64,000 nt of DNA from Fidelibacterota bacterium (GCA_947472795.1 CANJBL010000010.1:1-64000), one strand, 5' to 3'; counted from the stretch's first letter, positions 1-9,405 are shown. Notes: a model not told the origin generated them from the sequence alone. Numbers and translations: made by a program.

Positions 1-111
1 AAGTATTACAACACGAAGAGACCCCATTCGGCGCTCGGCTATAGGCCACCGGCGCCGGTGACCTATAGCCCCATTCCAATATCACTCGAACAGAGCCAAA
101 TCATGCAGTAG
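1..111 (+). CDS. IS3-family transposase, C-terminal fragment (partial at window edge)
   Basis: The first 36 codons read in frame 1 contain YYNTKRPHSALGYRPPAP, which is the conserved C-terminal signature of the DDE integrase core (orfB) of IS3-family transposases, and end at a TAG at 109-111. The catalytic DDE residues are upstream of the window, so whether the enzyme is intact cannot be judged. The next gene, mtnA, is a core metabolic gene, so the element sits beside rather than in a functional gene. Confidence 0.8.
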   Translation, partial: KYYNTKRPHSALGYRPPAPVTYSPIPISLEQSQIMQ

Positions 112-149
112 ACTAACATCACGACCGGTACAGAAAATCGGTCAGGTCA
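1..149 (+). mobile_element. Right end of an IS3-family insertion sequence
   Basis: The window opens inside the last codons of an IS3-type transposase. After its stop codon comes about 40 bases that resemble the terminal inverted repeat of such elements, with an end ending in CA around 144-149 (GGTCAGGTCA). The left end lies outside the window, so neither the inverted repeat pair nor a target duplication can be verified. The boundary at 149 is an estimate. Confidence 0.6.
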
Positions 150-354
150 GGCGAACACCGGCCACGCAAATTTCTTTGCCCACGCGGGAAAGTCAAACAT
201 TCTCGCCAAGAATTCATGTACATGCATAATTGAAATGATAACGCGCGCGGCGTGTGCTGCGGGTGGCCAGGTTGATATGAAGTTTCTTTATCATGTGGCA
301 CTGCACTCGCGTAAGAAGGTGCTGACCGCGAACCTTTGCTGTGGAAACCCGAAT

Positions 355-1461
355 ATGAAAATCGATGGACGTGCATACCGGACGATTTGGCTCTCCGATG
401 ATGGACGTCGCGTGCAGGTCATCGATCAGACCTGCTTGCCGTTTGAACTCGTTGTCGTCGATCTCGTGCGCGTCGAAGATGCGGCACATGCCATTCGCGC
501 GATGACAGTGCGCGGCGCACCTCTCATTGGCGCCACGGCCGCATATGGCGTGGCCTTGGCCATGGCGCAAGACCCATCTGATGCGCATCTGGCTTCCGCG
601 TCGGAGCTTCTGCGCAAGACCCGTCCGACGGCCGTAAATCTCGCTTGGGCATTGGAAGAGATGAAACGCCATTTGGCCGCCGTGCCGCCCGCACGCCGCC
701 GCGACGAAGCCTTTCAACATGCTGCGTTAATTTGCGACAACGATGTCGCACAGTGCCGCGCCATTGGCGCTCACGGCCACGCGATCATCAAGAACCTTTG
801 GGCGAAACAGGCTGAGAAGAAGCCCCTTAACATTCTGACTCACTGCAATGCCGGATGGCTGGCATGCGTGGATTGGGGGACTGCCCTCGCGCCAATTTAC
901 ACGGCACACGATGCCGGCATCCCGTTGCATGTGTGGGTGGATGAAACCCGGCCTCGCAATCAAGGCGCTTCTTTAACGGCTTTTGAACTGTCCGCTCACG
1001 GCGTTCCTCATACCGTTATTGCCGACAATACAGGCGGGCATCTCATGCAACACGACATGGTGCAGATGGCCATCGTCGGCAGCGACCGCACGACGGCTTC
1101 GGGCGATGTCTGCAACAAGGTGGGCACGTATCTCAAAGCCCTGGCCGCCCACGACAACGGTGTGCCGTTCTATGTGGCGTTGCCGTCCAGTACGATCGAC
1201 TGGTCGCTCGACAGCGGCAAGGACATTCCCATCGAGGAGCGCGACGCGCGAGAACTCACACACATGTCCGGCAAAACAGCGGGTGGCAAAATCGAAACCA
1301 TTCAAGTTGTGCCCGATCGCAGTCCTGCGTTGAACGTTGCTTTCGATGTGACGCCGGCGCGCTTTGTCACCGGCCTCATCACCGAGCGCGGCGTATGCGC
1401 CGCGGATCGCACCAGCCTCGCTAAGCTTTATCCCGAGTACAGTCAGGCTGCCGCCGAATAA
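355..1461 (+). CDS. mtnA: S-methyl-5-thioribose-1-phosphate isomerase
   Basis: This enzyme converts 5-methylthioribose-1-phosphate to methylthioribulose-1-phosphate in the cytoplasmic methionine salvage pathway. The 368-residue protein has the family motifs RGAPLIGATAAYG near the start, THCNAGWLA with the catalytic Cys at about residue 164, DETRPRNQGASLT, and GSDR with the catalytic Asp at about residue 244. An in-frame ATG at 235 would add 40 residues unlike the family; the ATG at 355 gives the normal N-terminus (MKIDGRAYRTIW) and normal length, so it is preferred, although the upstream GGAAA is a weak ribosome site. No other salvage gene (mtnK, mtnP, mtnB) is next to it. The neighbouring ABC operon is convergent, leaving only 16 bases between stops. 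Confidence 0.93.
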   Translation: MKIDGRAYRTIWLSDDGRRVQVIDQTCLPFELVVVDLVRVEDAAHAIRAMTVRGAPLIGATAAYGVALAMAQDPSDAHLASASELLRKTRPTAVNLAWALEEMKRHLAAVPPARRRDEAFQHAALICDNDVAQCRAIGAHGHAIIKNLWAKQAEKKPLNILTHCNAGWLACVDWGTALAPIYTAHDAGIPLHVWVDETRPRNQGASLTAFELSAHGVPHTVIADNTGGHLMQHDMVQMAIVGSDRTTASGDVCNKVGTYLKALAAHDNGVPFYVALPSSTIDWSLDSGKDIPIEERDARELTHMSGKTAGGKIETIQVVPDRSPALNVAFDVTPARFVTGLITERGVCAADRTSLAKLYPEYSQAAAE

Positions 1462-1477
1462 CGCGCGCGGCGATATC

Positions 1478-2260
1478 TCAAATATCGGTTTGCTTGGCGC
1501 TCTCGTGCCAGTGGCGCAGCAGGCGCTTTGAGAACAAGTCGAGAGCCGCGTAGATCGCAAAACCTACAGCGCTCAGCAGCACAAAACACGCCAGTGCGCG
1601 CGCCAGTTCCAAGCGGTAGCTCGCTTCTAACAGCCGGGACGCCAATCCTGAACGCGTGCCGGACGTTCCGGCCACCATCTCGGCCACCACGGTGCCGATC
1701 AGCGCGAGGCCGCCACTGATCCGCAAACCGCCGAGAAAGTAAGGGAGGGCGGAAGGCACCAGCAAGCGCGCCACTGTCTGCATGCGGCTTGCACCATAAA
1801 GCCGGAACAGGTCTTTCAGATTGGTGTCGGCGCTTTTCAATCCCAACAGGGTGTTGGAGATGATCGGGAATACCGCCGCCATCCAGGCCAGGATCAAGAG
1901 AACGACAAAGACATTGTCGACCCAGATGATTATGAACGGCGCCACGGTGACAATGGGCGTCACCTGCAGGAATACCGCGTAGGGAAAAAACGTGCGCTCG
2001 GCCAAAGGCCACTGCGCGAGCGCGAGTGCAATACCTGCGCCGGTCACGGCCGCCAGTATCAGGGCCGCGAGCGTGACTTCCAACGTCACGCTCAGGGCAA
2101 CAAGCAGGTCGCCGCCGTCGTTCCACAGCGCGCCAGCAATCGCGCTGGGTGCCGGCAGGATATAGACCGGCACGCCCTTTACACGCACCATGACTTCCCA
2201 CAGCAACAGCAGGGCCACACCAAACAGAGCAGGAAGAATCCCGCGTGCGATTCTGTTCAC
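1478..2260 (-). CDS. ABC transporter permease (NMT1/THI5-type import system)
   Basis: This is the membrane-spanning subunit of an importer of the nitrate/taurine/thiamine-precursor class (binding-protein-dependent transport inner membrane component). The 260-residue protein is strongly hydrophobic, with about six membrane segments and the cytoplasmic coupling loop around LRISGGLALIGTVVAEM typical of SsuC/TauC/ThiX-like permeases. I chose the GTG at 2260-2258: it overlaps the stop of the upstream ATPase gene as GTGA, and the protein then begins with a basic residue and a first hydrophobic helix. Translation is probably coupled. It is the last gene of a three-gene operon transcribed leftwards. 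Confidence 0.88.
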   Translation of the reverse strand: MNRIARGILPALFGVALLLLWEVMVRVKGVPVYILPAPSAIAGALWNDGGDLLVALSVTLEVTLAALILAAVTGAGIALALAQWPLAERTFFPYAVFLQVTPIVTVAPFIIIWVDNVFVVLLILAWMAAVFPIISNTLLGLKSADTNLKDLFRLYGASRMQTVARLLVPSALPYFLGGLRISGGLALIGTVVAEMVAGTSGTRSGLASRLLEASYRLELARALACFVLLSAVGFAIYAALDLFSKRLLRHWHESAKQTDI

Positions 2261-3012
2261 GGGTTCACCGGCGGCTGAATAGCCTCGGCCAGAAGGCGGC
2301 TGATGTCGGCGCATTGATCGGTGAAAGCATGGCTGAGGCGCAAGGCATCGTCGCGGTGCCCGGCCAAGGAAATGGCCCGGTCGGCGATCACGCGCCCTGG
2401 GCGGGGCGACATGACCAGCACACGCTCGGCCAGGAATACAGCCTCGCGGATGGAATGGGTGACAAAGATCACGGTCCACCTGTTCTGCTGCCACAGCGCC
2501 AGCAGATCGTCGTTGAGTTTGGCGCGCGTGAATTCATCGAGTGCTGCGAAAGGCTCGTCCATCAACAATAGTTTTGGTCCTGTGACCATGGCGCGTGCAA
2601 TGGACGCGCGCATCTTCATGCCGCCGGAAAGTTGATGAGGGAAACTGCCTGCAAATCCGTCCAGACCGACGCGCGCGAGCGCTTCTGTGACGCGCTCGGT
2701 GATCTCAGCATCAGGGCGACCCGCAAGGCGCAACGGCAATGCCACATTGGCGGCCACGGTCGCCCAAGGCATTAGCGTGGCATCCTGAAAAACGAAACTG
2801 GTGGAATGAGGCGGTGCATCGCGTTCGACGCGCCCTGTGGTCGGCGCACTCAACCCGGCGATGACGCGCAACAACGTCGATTTGCCGCATCCCGAAGGTC
2901 CGACGATACTGGTGAAGCTGCCGGCTTTGATCGTACTGCTAAGCGGCGCAAGAGCCTGTACGCCGCTCGCGAAAGTCTTGCCAACGTCCTGCAGAACGAC
3001 GGCGGCGCTCAC
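2257..3012 (-). CDS. ABC transporter ATP-binding protein
   Basis: This is the cytoplasmic ATPase that powers the importer encoded by its two neighbours. The 251 residues contain Walker A (GPSGCGKST, about 38-46), a Q-loop (FVFQDATLMPW), the ABC signature LSGGMKMR (about 128-135), Walker B with the catalytic Glu (LLLMDEPFAALDE, about 148-160) and the switch His (VTHSIREA). It belongs to the nitrate/sulfonate/taurine subfamily. The start is a GTG that overlaps the stop of the binding-protein gene (GTGA), and its own stop overlaps the permease start in the same way, so all three genes look translationally coupled. Confidence 0.9.
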   Translation of the reverse strand: MSAAVVLQDVGKTFASGVQALAPLSSTIKAGSFTSIVGPSGCGKSTLLRVIAGLSAPTTGRVERDAPPHSTSFVFQDATLMPWATVAANVALPLRLAGRPDAEITERVTEALARVGLDGFAGSFPHQLSGGMKMRASIARAMVTGPKLLLMDEPFAALDEFTRAKLNDDLLALWQQNRWTVIFVTHSIREAVFLAERVLVMSPRPGRVIADRAISLAGHRDDALRLSHAFTDQCADISRLLAEAIQPPVNP

Positions 3013-4019
3013 CGCGTTTTTCCTGCGCCTTTATTGGTGAACGCTTGTGTGTAGGCCTTGCGATAATCGAGCGCGGCGGGATAGAGGCCGTCGGCGGACA
3101 TGACGTCGAAGAAGGACTTCCACCGCGTATCGTCCATGGCGCCGAGGCCGCGTGTTTTGGCGTCGCCAGACTCAACAATACCGTATTCCTTCAATTTGCC
3201 GCGCCCATACGCCAGTAGGGCGTCGCTCATGTCCGGATTTTCGCGCTTGATGAGTGCATTTGCCGGGGTGGGATCGCCATTGAGATAGCTGAGCCACCCT
3301 TGAATGCTGGCATCGACAAAGCGCTGCACGATATCGGGCTTCTGGTCGGCGAGCATACGGGTCGTGATGATGACGGAGCCATAACTGGTGTAGCCGGCTT
3401 CCGAGAGCAGCATCACAACAGGCTTCGCGCCGGTGCGTTCGATCTCGAAGGGCTCACTTGTCACGTAGCCTTGCTGAACAGCTTTTGGATCGGCGAGGAA
3501 GGGCGCCAAGTTAAAGGTATAGGGCGCCACTTGATCGTCGGCGAACCCGTAACGCGACTTCAGGAAGCGCCAGAACCCGATGCGCGTGTCGGGCGAGATC
3601 ATGATCTTCTTGCCCTTCAGCGCCGGAATGCTGTCGTTGCCCTGACCCGCGTGCGCGATGAGCACAGCAGGGTCTTTCTGAAACAGCGCGGCAACAGCCA
3701 CCACCGGCACATTCTGGGCCGCGAAGTTCAGCGGGATAAAGGAATTGGGCGCGATGGCGATATCGATCCTGCCGGCGGCGAGAAGCTGCGAATGATTGAC
3801 CTGCGGGCCGCCCTGACGAATGGTCACGTCGAGGCCGGCCTTCGTATAAAGACCCGTGGCGAGTGCCTGATAGTAGCCGCCGTGCTCGGCCTCTGCGCGC
3901 CAATCGGTGCCGACCGTCAGCTTGTCCGCCGCCAAAACCGAGCCGCTCCACAGAAGAGCGAGAATGACGGCGCGTGTCGCGGCGGACAAAAAAGTCATGA
4001 GGTGTTTGAACATGGTCAT
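3009..4019 (-). CDS. ABC transporter substrate-binding protein, NMT1/THI5-like
   Basis: A secreted solute-binding protein of the NMT1/THI5 superfamily, which includes binding proteins for pyrimidine thiamine precursors, riboflavin, sulfonates and nitrate. It starts with a cleavable signal peptide ending around GSVLAAD. The mature N-terminus has the motif DWRAEAEHGGYYQALATGLY followed by GLDVTIRQGGP, the pattern seen in ThiY/RibY-type proteins. I chose the ATG at 4019 (MTMFKHLM); an ATG at 4013 is also possible, and a start at 4088 would place a non-signal extension in front. It is first in the operon. No TPP or FMN riboswitch-like structure is visible upstream, so the substrate is unresolved. 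Confidence 0.85.
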   Translation of the reverse strand: MTMFKHLMTFLSAATRAVILALLWSGSVLAADKLTVGTDWRAEAEHGGYYQALATGLYTKAGLDVTIRQGGPQVNHSQLLAAGRIDIAIAPNSFIPLNFAAQNVPVVAVAALFQKDPAVLIAHAGQGNDSIPALKGKKIMISPDTRIGFWRFLKSRYGFADDQVAPYTFNLAPFLADPKAVQQGYVTSEPFEIERTGAKPVVMLLSEAGYTSYGSVIITTRMLADQKPDIVQRFVDASIQGWLSYLNGDPTPANALIKRENPDMSDALLAYGRGKLKEYGIVESGDAKTRGLGAMDDTRWKSFFDVMSADGLYPAALDYRKAYTQAFTNKGAGKTR

Positions 4020-4140
4020 GATTGTGCGGCAATGCTGCGTGGCGCGCCAGAGGCTTCGCGGGGATAGATTGCTATAAACCGCATGCAAGGCGTGCCTTCC
4101 AGAGCTAAACTAACCGCAGCCACAGGGGAGGGACTTCACC

Positions 4141-6564
4141 ATGAAAACGATCAATCGTCGCTTGGGTTCTCTGGCCTTTTTATGGGCCGGATTTTTTCCA
4201 ATTGCGGCTCATGCCGCCGGAGCCTCGGAAACGCTCGTCACCCCCGGACTTACTCAGCCCGTCGAGGTTCTCAAGGATCGTTTCGGGATTTCGCACATCT
4301 ATGCCAAGAACGAGAACGATTTGTTCTTTGCGCAAGGCTACAGCGTTGCACGTGATCGGCTTTTTTCACTGGAGATGTGGCGCCGCCAAGCCACCGGTAC
4401 CGTCGCCGAGATTCTCGGCAAGAAAGAGCTGGAACGCGATATCGGTAATCGCCTCTTCATGTATCGCGGCGACATGACCGCGGAGCTGAACTGGTACCAT
4501 CCGCACGGCGCGGCCATCATCAATTCCTTCGTCGCCGGCATCAATGCCTACATCGACGAGACCGCTCGCAATCCGAACTTGTTGACGCCAGAATTCCAGA
4601 TGCTCGGCATCAAGCCTGGCAAGTGGACACCTGCCGTCGTGATCTCACGCTTCAACGGCCTTCTGGGCAATGTGGATTCCGAAATCAACATGGCGCTAGC
4701 CGTGAAGACGCTTGGCGCGGAGAAGGTGAAGGACCTCAATCATTTCCAACCGGAGAACCCCGACCTCACCATCGATGCCGCCATCGATACGTCGTTGCTC
4801 AATACCGAAATTTTAAAACTCTTCCATGCTTATCGGACACAGCTGCACTTCACGGCGGATGAGCTGGCGCCCGAGTACCGCAATCCGAAATCAGTCGCGC
4901 GCCTCGAAAGCACCATCGACGTTCCATCACCCGTAGACCTCAGCACGCGCCGCGAAGACATCGGCAGCAACAACTGGGTGGTCGGCGGCAAGCTGACGAT
5001 GACCGGCTACCCTATTCTCATGAACGATCCGCACCGTGTGCAGCAAGCGCCCTCGTTGCGCTACTGGGTGCACCTCAATGCGCCGGGCTGGAACGTCATC
5101 GGCGGCGGCGAGCCTTCGCTGCCTGGCATCTCCATCGGTCATAACGAGTTCGGCGCTTGGGGTCTGACGATCTTCGGCACCGACAGCGAAGACCTCTATG
5201 TGTACGACATCAACCCCGCCAACCCGCTGCAATACAAATACAACAACGGCTGGGAGACGATGAAGGAAGTGCAAGAGACAATTCCGGTGAAGGGGCAGGC
5301 AGCGGAAAAGGTCACCCTCAAATACACGCGCCACGGCCCGATTGTTTTTGAGGACGCGGTGCATCACAAGGCTTACGCCATTCGCGCGGCCTGGCGCGAG
5401 ACCGGGGGTGCTCCGTATCTCGCCAGCTTGCGCATGGACCAAGCCAAGACGTGGGAAGAATTTGTCGAGGCCTGTAGCTTCAGCCTGACACCGGCGGAGA
5501 ATATGATCTGGGCCGACCGGAACAATAATATCGGCTTTCAAGCCGTCGGTATTGCACCCAAGCGCGCGCATTGGAGCGGCCTCGTACCGGTTCCCGGCGA
5601 CGGGCGATATGAATGGGATGGCTACCTGCCCATCAAGGAGTTGCCGCACATCGCTAACCCGGAGAAGGGATTCTACAACACCTCGAACGAATACCAGATT
5701 CCCCGGGGTTATGAGCACCCGGAGGCCGCGCACTACCTGTGGGCGGATCCGTACCGTGCCCAGAGCGTGGCCGAGGTCTTAAGTTCGGGGCGGCGCTTCT
5801 CCGTGGCCGACATGGTGCAACTGCAGAACAACGACCTGTCGATCCCGGCTCGCAGTTTGGTGCCACTGCTGCGCGACATGGATATTTCCAACCCCGTTGC
5901 CCGCAAGGCCGCCGACCGCATGCTGCACTGGGATTTCAAACTGGATAAGGATTCCGTCGAAGCCGGCATCTACGAGATGTTCCAGCGCCAACTTATGAAT
6001 AATGTGCGCGATACCGTCGTGCCGAAAGAGTCGCAGAAGTATGTCGGCATGCCTGCCATGACGCGCATCATTGCGTGGCTTGACGCACCCGACGGCCGCT
6101 TCGGCGCCGATCCCATCGCGGGGCGCAATGCCGTGCTGGTCAAGAGCTTGGATCAAGCGGTGGCCGAGTTAACCCAACGCCTGGGTGCGGACATGGAGAA
6201 ATGGAATCTCGGGGCCTATCACTACGCCCGTATCATCAGTCCATTCTCAACGGCGGTGAAGCCTGAGCTTGAGGCCAAATATGATGTGGGCCATCTGCCG
6301 CGCGGTGGCGATAGCTACACCATCACGGCCACGGGCGGCACCGACAATCAGCCTTCCGGCGGCTCCTTCAAGATCGTCGTCGATACCGAGAATTGGGACA
6401 ACTCCGTGGGCCTCAACAACCCAGGACAGTCCGGTGACATCAACAGCCCGCATTACCGCGATCTGTATGAGTTGTGGGGCCGCGGAAAGTATTTCCCGAT
6501 CTTTTACTCGCGCGACAAGATCGAGTCCGTGGCCGAGAAGACGTTCATGCTCACGCCAAAATAG
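4141..6564 (+). CDS. Penicillin acylase family protein (secreted N-terminal nucleophile hydrolase)
   Basis: A secreted Ntn-hydrolase of the penicillin G/V and acyl-homoserine lactone acylase family, made as an 807-residue precursor and expected to self-cleave. Residues 1-25 form a signal peptide (ending AHAAGA). The A-chain region contains ISHIYAKNENDLFFAQGY and RDRLFSLEMWRRQATG. The nucleophile is Ser276 in GSNNWVVGG, with cleavage expected between Gly275 and Ser276; the B chain follows, with NDPHR and the long C-terminal region. A strong ribosome site (GGGGAGGG) precedes the ATG. It is probably a single-gene unit. The substrate could be an amide antibiotic, an acyl-homoserine lactone or another N-acyl compound; sequence alone does not decide. 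Confidence 0.9.
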   Translation: MKTINRRLGSLAFLWAGFFPIAAHAAGASETLVTPGLTQPVEVLKDRFGISHIYAKNENDLFFAQGYSVARDRLFSLEMWRRQATGTVAEILGKKELERDIGNRLFMYRGDMTAELNWYHPHGAAIINSFVAGINAYIDETARNPNLLTPEFQMLGIKPGKWTPAVVISRFNGLLGNVDSEINMALAVKTLGAEKVKDLNHFQPENPDLTIDAAIDTSLLNTEILKLFHAYRTQLHFTADELAPEYRNPKSVARLESTIDVPSPVDLSTRREDIGSNNWVVGGKLTMTGYPILMNDPHRVQQAPSLRYWVHLNAPGWNVIGGGEPSLPGISIGHNEFGAWGLTIFGTDSEDLYVYDINPANPLQYKYNNGWETMKEVQETIPVKGQAAEKVTLKYTRHGPIVFEDAVHHKAYAIRAAWRETGGAPYLASLRMDQAKTWEEFVEACSFSLTPAENMIWADRNNNIGFQAVGIAPKRAHWSGLVPVPGDGRYEWDGYLPIKELPHIANPEKGFYNTSNEYQIPRGYEHPEAAHYLWADPYRAQSVAEVLSSGRRFSVADMVQLQNNDLSIPARSLVPLLRDMDISNPVARKAADRMLHWDFKLDKDSVEAGIYEMFQRQLMNNVRDTVVPKESQKYVGMPAMTRIIAWLDAPDGRFGADPIAGRNAVLVKSLDQAVAELTQRLGADMEKWNLGAYHYARIISPFSTAVKPELEAKYDVGHLPRGGDSYTITATGGTDNQPSGGSFKIVVDTENWDNSVGLNNPGQSGDINSPHYRDLYELWGRGKYFPIFYSRDKIESVAEKTFMLTPK

Positions 6565-6580
6565 GCTCACGCCGAAATAG
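6549..6580 (+). repeat. 16-bp tandem duplication across the stop codon of the acylase gene
   Basis: The last 16 bases of the acylase gene (GCTCACGCCAAAATAG, 6549-6564, including the TAG) are followed directly by a second copy differing at one base (6565-6580), which also ends in TAG. See the finding on stop-codon duplications. Confidence 0.9.
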
Positions 6581-6613
6581 CAGGCATCAACCTAAGGCCG
6601 CGCGTCACGCAGC

Positions 6614-7801
6614 TCAGATCTTGAAAACACCGCCGGGTGCGGCGCCAGCGCCCGCAGCGGCCGGAGCGCCGGGCTTTACCACCTTCTGGCTGGCGTTCTC
6701 TTCCAGCGGGAAGACTTTGAACAACTCCGGCGGGTTGGCGATGTTCTTCATGGGCAGGCGACCGATGGACATGAAGTGCGCCGGCACCTTGTTGCGCGCG
6801 GCATTGGCGATGACGTCGGAGACCACAATGCCATCCGGATCGGCCTTCGGCTCGATGCGCGCGGCGATATTCACGCCCTCGCCGAACACGTCGGTGCCGG
6901 TGTGGATGACTTCGCCCATATGCAGGCCGATGCGGATGTGGAATTGGTCGCCGTCCGGTTTGCCCTTGTTGTAATCGCCGATGCCTTTCTGGCAATCCAT
7001 GGCGCACTGCACACCGTTTTCGGCGGAGCGGAAGCGCACCATGAACGCGTCACCGATGGTCTTGATGACCGTGCCGCGGTTGCGCACGATCTGGTTGCGC
7101 ATGATTTCGTTATGGATGTTCAGCTTCTTCACCATGGCGGCTTCATTAGCGCCCATGGCTTTAGAGTAACCAACGATGTCGGTGAACATGATGGCCGTCA
7201 GCTGGCGCTTTGGATCCTTGGCTGACCCTTCTTCCATGCCTTCCAACTCTGCATCGCTCTTGCGGAACTTGTTCAAGAGGCGCAGCGGATTGATGGGCGC
7301 CAAAAGTTGGCCTAGCCCCATGGTGACAAGGGCGAGAATGAGCGATTGGAATACGCGCGAAACGCCCCACACGCCGATGGTCGTGAACAGGGCTGCAAAC
7401 CAAATGCTCTTTGCGGTCACCAGCCAGCCGGCGGGCGTGAAATCCAGCACAAAACTCGATTTGCTGAAGAGCGAATAGGTCTGGATCATCGTGTAGATAT
7501 AAACCAGCGCGCACCCTAGGGTCTTGATGGGGTTGCTGATGTAAAGGCGCAGGATGACCAGTGCGACCAGGATGGCGAAGTACACCCCCGTCAGTTTCGG
7601 CGAATGCACCTGGATATCGATGGCGCCGGCGAACATATTGAAAACCCAGTCGGTGAAAACACCGCCGGACTGCTGCGCCGTGTGTAAATCCGCAGCTGCT
7701 TGCGAAGCGTAACCGTTGAAGACCTGATCGGATGTGACGGGAAGAGCCTGCCCAGCAGCGGCTGGAACCTGGTCAACACCGGCTGGAGCTTGATCCGCCA
7801 T
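6614..7801 (-). CDS. Membrane-anchored class III adenylate/guanylate cyclase
   Basis: Predicted to make cAMP (less likely cGMP). The 395-residue protein has a non-family N-terminal region, about four hydrophobic segments between residues 70 and 170, and a class III cyclase domain from about 199 to 365. Visible catalytic features are MFTDIVGYSK with metal-binding Asp208, KTIGDAFM with Lys248 and the second metal Asp251, and DVFGEGVNIAAR with Asp304, Asn311 and Arg315. The Lys/Asp pair fits adenine specificity. The tail is rich in Ala, Gly and Pro. The ATG at 7801 gives the more sensible N-terminus (MADQAPAG); the ATG at 7816 sits directly against a GAAGGA and is the alternative. It stands alone, divergent from the transglycosylase gene. 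Confidence 0.88.
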   Translation of the reverse strand: MADQAPAGVDQVPAAAGQALPVTSDQVFNGYASQAAADLHTAQQSGGVFTDWVFNMFAGAIDIQVHSPKLTGVYFAILVALVILRLYISNPIKTLGCALVYIYTMIQTYSLFSKSSFVLDFTPAGWLVTAKSIWFAALFTTIGVWGVSRVFQSLILALVTMGLGQLLAPINPLRLLNKFRKSDAELEGMEEGSAKDPKRQLTAIMFTDIVGYSKAMGANEAAMVKKLNIHNEIMRNQIVRNRGTVIKTIGDAFMVRFRSAENGVQCAMDCQKGIGDYNKGKPDGDQFHIRIGLHMGEVIHTGTDVFGEGVNIAARIEPKADPDGIVVSDVIANAARNKVPAHFMSIGRLPMKNIANPPELFKVFPLEENASQKVVKPGAPAAAGAGAAPGGVFKI

Positions 7802-8073
7802 CGCTTTTGTCCCCATTCCTTCAGCCGCGCTTATGAGCAGCGGCCGACGTTCCCCTGAAAGCTCATCCCGCCCGTCGTGCGACCTTGCATGAATTCCGAG
7901 ATATTCCCTCGGATTAGGTCATCATCTTCCGGTGCGTTCTGATATGCAGTCTAACGGAAAGGGGATTTTATTGCCACTGTTGCGCGCAATCTTCATCCGC
8001 CGGGTTTTAGTGTTCTGAGACGCCGTGACGGCGTGCCACCCCTTTACAAAATCCCGGCTTTCAAAGAATAGAC

Positions 8074-9405
8074 ATGGGTATGACGACATCGTTGTGGATC
8101 CGTATCGGACAATCGGCTTTTGGACCGGCAGCTGCGTTGCTGCTTCTGGCGTCCTGCCAGCAGGCACTCCCTGCGTCTGCGCCGCCAGTCGCAGCGGCTA
8201 TGGCCCCATCGCCGGCGAAACCCGCCACGGCCACTGCCGCCGGCGTATCGACGCCCCCTGATGCAAGCTTCGCAACTTGGTTGCAGGCGGCACGCACCGA
8301 TGCGGCGAAGCGCGGCATTAGTCCGGGAGTCATTTCTCAGGCTCTGACCCGCATCGAGCCTTTGGCCGCCGTCATCGCTCTCGATGGCCGTCAGCCCGAA
8401 TTCAGCAATACCTTCACGCGTTACATCAACGGCGCGGTCTCCGCCCGGCGCGTCGCCGATGGCCGCGCCATGATGGCAAAACACGCCACGCTCCTGGCCG
8501 AACTTGAGCGGCAATATGGCGTGCCCGGCCGCATCCTTGTGGCGTTTTGGGGGCTTGAGAGTGACTACGGCCGCGATATCGGCGGCTATCCGGTGGTGAA
8601 TGCGCTGGCCACCCTGGCCTACGACGGGCGTCGCGGCGCCATGTTCCGCGAGGAGATGTTCAACGCCCTCGTGATCCTGGAGCGCGGTCATATCCCTCTC
8701 GATAAGATGAAAGGCTCCTGGGCCGGCGCCATGGGCCAGACCCAGTTCATGCCGTCCAACTTCCTCAAGTACGGCGTAGATGAGGACCACGACGGCCATA
8801 TCGACATTTGGGGCGACGTCACCGACTCTCTCGGGTCCACTGCCAACTACGTCAAGAGTCTCGGTTGGGATGGGGCGCGCACATGGGGCAGGGAAGTGCG
8901 CCTGCCGATCAACTTCGACGTCAGCCTCGTCAGCTTGGATGTGGATGCCAAGGAAACCACAAAGACCTTGAGCCAATGGGCTGCGCTGGGTGTGCGCCGG
9001 GCTGATGGCGGTCCGTTACCCAGCCAGGACGTCAACGCGGCGGTGGTTTTGCCGGCGGGGACGAAGGGCCCTGCTTTCCTGCTCTACGACAACTACCGCG
9101 TCATCCTGAAATATAACCGCTCGGCCTATTACGCCATTGCCATCGGCTATCTCGCCGACCGTCTTGGCGGCGCCGGTGCGCTGGGCGTTCCCCCCAGTGA
9201 AGGGGACCCTTTACGGCGCGATGATGTGATGACACTTCAACAAGGATTGGTCGCGCTCGGCTTCCTGAAAACCGCCGATGGCGTCATGGGAAGCGGGACC
9301 CGGCAGGCTGTCCGGGCCTTCCAGAAAGCCAACGGGCTTCGGCCGGATGGCTATATCGACCGCAACATCATCGCGGCGGTCAAAGCACGGGCGCCCGCCG
9401 CCTAA
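8074..9405 (+). CDS. Lytic murein transglycosylase, MltB-like lipoprotein with peptidoglycan-binding domain
   Basis: Cleaves the glycan strand of peptidoglycan non-hydrolytically in the periplasm. The 443-residue protein starts with a lipoprotein signal (LLAS-Cys28), then an Ala/Pro linker, an MltB-type (SLT family 3) catalytic domain from about 62 to 360, and a peptidoglycan_binding_1 domain from about 383 to 437. Catalytic Glu162 is in AFWGLESDYG, and the family motif GAMGQTQFMPSNFLKY is present. A Ca-binding-like DEDHDGHID follows it. It opens a run of cell-wall genes (RlpA, D-Ala-D-Ala carboxypeptidase) on the same strand, but the 125-base gap suggests a separate transcript from rlpA. Confidence 0.92.
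   Translation: MGMTTSLWIRIGQSAFGPAAALLLLASCQQALPASAPPVAAAMAPSPAKPATATAAGVSTPPDASFATWLQAARTDAAKRGISPGVISQALTRIEPLAAVIALDGRQPEFSNTFTRYINGAVSARRVADGRAMMAKHATLLAELERQYGVPGRILVAFWGLESDYGRDIGGYPVVNALATLAYDGRRGAMFREEMFNALVILERGHIPLDKMKGSWAGAMGQTQFMPSNFLKYGVDEDHDGHIDIWGDVTDSLGSTANYVKSLGWDGARTWGREVRLPINFDVSLVSLDVDAKETTKTLSQWAALGVRRADGGPLPSQDVNAAVVLPAGTKGPAFLLYDNYRVILKYNRSAYYAIAIGYLADRLGGAGALGVPPSEGDPLRRDDVMTLQQGLVALGFLKTADGVMGSGTRQAVRAFQKANGLRPDGYIDRNIIAAVKARAPAA

Noticed and set aside
235-354. A 40-residue N-terminal extension of mtnA
   Set aside because: The extra residues are not family-like, and the start at 355 gives the normal length and N-terminus.
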